This document shows, piece by piece, positions 62,341-64,000 of a DNA stretch of 64,000 nucleotides (its first letter is position 1; each line of letters starts with the position of its first letter). A model generated the notes under the pieces. That model was not told the origin of the DNA. It searched no databases and was given only the letters and a program-made list of their open reading frames with translations. The stretch covers positions 7,751,545-7,815,544 of the forward strand of contig CM051456.1 in assembly GCA_028274465.1 (NCBI GenBank). The letters run 5' to 3'. The stretch comes from Plantago ovata. Taxonomy: Eukaryota; Streptophyta; Magnoliopsida; Lamiales; Plantaginaceae. Made by a program: the position numbers and the translations under genes.

Positions 62341-62747
62341 GTGATCGATCTAGCTAGTAGTTGTATTGTAGCAAGTAGTACTTGTCAATTTGTTTGTGTG
62401 AGATTTGAGAAGGTACGTAGAGAACTAGAAATGGATTTCAAACTTGAATACTTTTCATCTTCTGGTCTCAGCTTCACTATTTTAAGCTACTTATACTTGG
62501 TAGACCTTTTTCCTTTACGAAACATATTCCACTTCTTTCGGGGTCTTTTTCTCATGCACATGCATTTGGGTTTAAAAACAAATTATATTTATGGAGCGTA
62601 TGATGTAAGAGAAAACGAAGTGGTAATAGATCTAGAAGATGAACGAAGATGGGGTGGTATATCAAACTCCGTTGAAGAACATAGTATTGATTTTATTTGT
62701 ATGGAGTATTTTTATTTCAAATGAAGCACCTTGTATAATTTAGTTGA

Positions 62748-62935
62748 TTTTTTTTTTAAACGGCAAATATTATAATTTTTCCTATACTATTAATATACAA
62801 ATATTCTAAACCACTTTACTTCCCCACACCTATACCAACATTATGACTCCGTCACCGCCATGGATCGAACCATGCACCACTCATTCACTACTCAAGCTCC
62901 TTACCCCTACACCACCTTATGTAACACATCAACCC
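62748..62935 (-). mobile_element. SINE, tRNA-derived (minus strand)
   Basis: Read on the minus strand the element starts with GGTGGTGTAGGGGTAAGGAG (A-box-like), has the B box GGTTCGATCC (about 62876-62867) and ends in GCCGTTTAAAAAAAAAA. This is the order of a tRNA-derived SINE with A tail. The tail GCCGTTTAAA is shared with the element at 61078 and with a short piece near 45255-45275. Confidence 0.7.
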
Positions 62936-63039
62936 CTCACGTTGTAATCTAAAAAAACAAAAGGTTAGTTAAGGATTAGTATGTGTTTGACAAAACCAAC
63001 TAAAAGGTGATGATTGGTACATCATTAGGCAACTTTTTT

Positions 63040-63900
63040 TTTTTTTAAACAGATTAGGCACCTTATTTAATAGGGTATTTTTCATCTGGACACCTTATTA
63101 AATTCACTTATTACATCTGGGTCCTCGTTAGATTTGATGTTGCATTTGACTACCTCCAGAGATGGATGTAATTACATCGAGACCCACGATCTTGACTTTT
63201 GACGAATTAAAAGATGGAATACTATTTTGCCCCTCTTCAAATATTGGATTTTAAAATTATTTAAACTGCTCCAATTTTAATTAATTACACATTTGCCTCA
63301 AATATGTTCGATTTTACCAAATTCAATATAAATAATTCAACATAATTCACACAAATTTTCTAATTTCAAAATAGTCCCAAATATTATTGCAAAATAAACC
63401 CAACATACTTTCCATATCAAGATAAATCCCAAAAATATAAAATAAAAAACTTAAAAAAACTAAATAATAAAGGGGCATGGAGCTCCGGCTAGAGCTCCAG
63501 ATATCAGAGCTTATTACAACCCCGATCGGGGCTATAATTAAGCTATGATTGGAGCTCGTCAGCTCAAATCGGACGGAGCTACGATCGGAGCTCTAACTCC
63601 GGTACCGGAAAAGTAGAATATGAAGGAAGGAAGAAGATAGGAAGAAAAAAAAAAAAAAGAAATTAACGGATAAATGAAAAGATGAAAATAAAATAAAATT
63701 ATTAAGACCACGTTTGGTTTATATGAAATGAATAGTGCCAGCTTATTTGGTCAACACAAATCCGATTATTTGGGTCTAGATGTAATTGTTTGGTTGATAT
63801 GGGACGAATGCGAAGTTGGCATCTAGCAGGGGGAATATGGATTTAATTCCATTTAATAAGCTACATAGAATAACTTAGGGTAAAATTTTCTAACAAACTT
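63040..63900. mobile_element. Non-autonomous DNA element with GGAGCT/AGCTCC core
   Basis: The outer parts carry the motif GGGTCTAGATGTAATT on the right (about 63770) and its complement AATTACATCGAGACCC on the left (about 63168). The core 63478-63605 holds at least eight GGAGCT/AGCTC motifs and GATCGGGGC, ending CCGGTACCGG. No coding frame is present. The element shares sequence with 26740-27160. Limits are approximate and may run past the window edge. Confidence 0.55.
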
Positions 63901-64000
63901 ATTATAATCAAATGGTCAAATAATTTTAAATCACCTTATATAATGTGATTGATAATTGATGCAATATGGGCTAGAATTCGAAGCAATAAATTGAAACACG

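Noticed and set aside
62341-62724. 127-codon plus-strand frame as a small gene
   Set aside because: Longer than most chance frames here but with no known similarity, no TATA box and repeats on both sides; left as unproven.

Overview
This is nuclear DNA of a flowering plant, almost certainly a core eudicot: AT-rich, genes split by many short GT-AG introns, a cytosolic-type nuclear tRNA gene, egg-cell-specific EC1-like genes, and a heavy load of small plant transposons (Stowaway-like MITEs, SINEs, a TRIM, a truncated LINE). I lean weakly to Caryophyllales from the style of the repeats, but nothing in the window proves it.

Layout. 1-2255: no gene seen. 2575-8424 (+): mRNA cap guanine-N7 methyltransferase 2-like gene, 11 coding exons, 368 aa. 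9189-9261 (+): tRNA-Arg(UCU). 9776-10979 (-): mitochondrial rRNA adenine dimethyltransferase (DIM1B type), 2 exons, 371 aa. 11.0-18.5 kb: gene-free, with a LINE 3' end, a MITE and ACTGAA-rich arrays. 18676-23728 (+): beta-galactosidase of the BGAL3 type, 19 exons, 846 aa, with C-terminal lectin domain. 24949-25766 (-): RTE1/RTH-type (DUF778) membrane protein, 235 aa. 27608-28182 (-): fragment of an RPA70-like gene. 29837-40660 (+): MORC (CRT1/MORC1-2 clade) GHKL ATPase, 17 exons, 656 aa. 41.4-43.9 kb: transposon-derived repeats and a topoisomerase II gene fragment. 44.9-49.6 kb: three copies of an EC1-like (egg-cell-secreted) gene in different states: a remnant, a copy with an internal stop, and an intact one; a TRIM lies between the first two. 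52010-60401 (+): FG-GAP repeat membrane protein, 13 exons, 691 aa, with a GC-AG first intron. 60.4-64.0 kb: SINEs and a non-autonomous transposon, no convincing gene.

The genes are unrelated housekeeping, cell-wall, signalling, chromatin and reproductive genes, as expected of a plant chromosome arm; there is no operon-like system. From memory, the BGAL3 and CRT1/MORC neighbours and the RTH and FG-GAP neighbours correspond to two close gene pairs in Arabidopsis, so the order looks like old microsynteny.

Most worth a second look: a recent in-frame 90-bp tandem duplication in the MORC gene, the decaying EC1 cluster, gene fragments of topoisomerase II and RPA70 next to repeats, three dispersed elements with clustered palindromic GGAGCT/AGCTCC cores, and two places where a splice-acceptor-like sequence has been duplicated in an intron. 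I found no clear new biological system. All exon borders were set by eye from splice sites, reading phase and recalled family sequences, with no transcript data.
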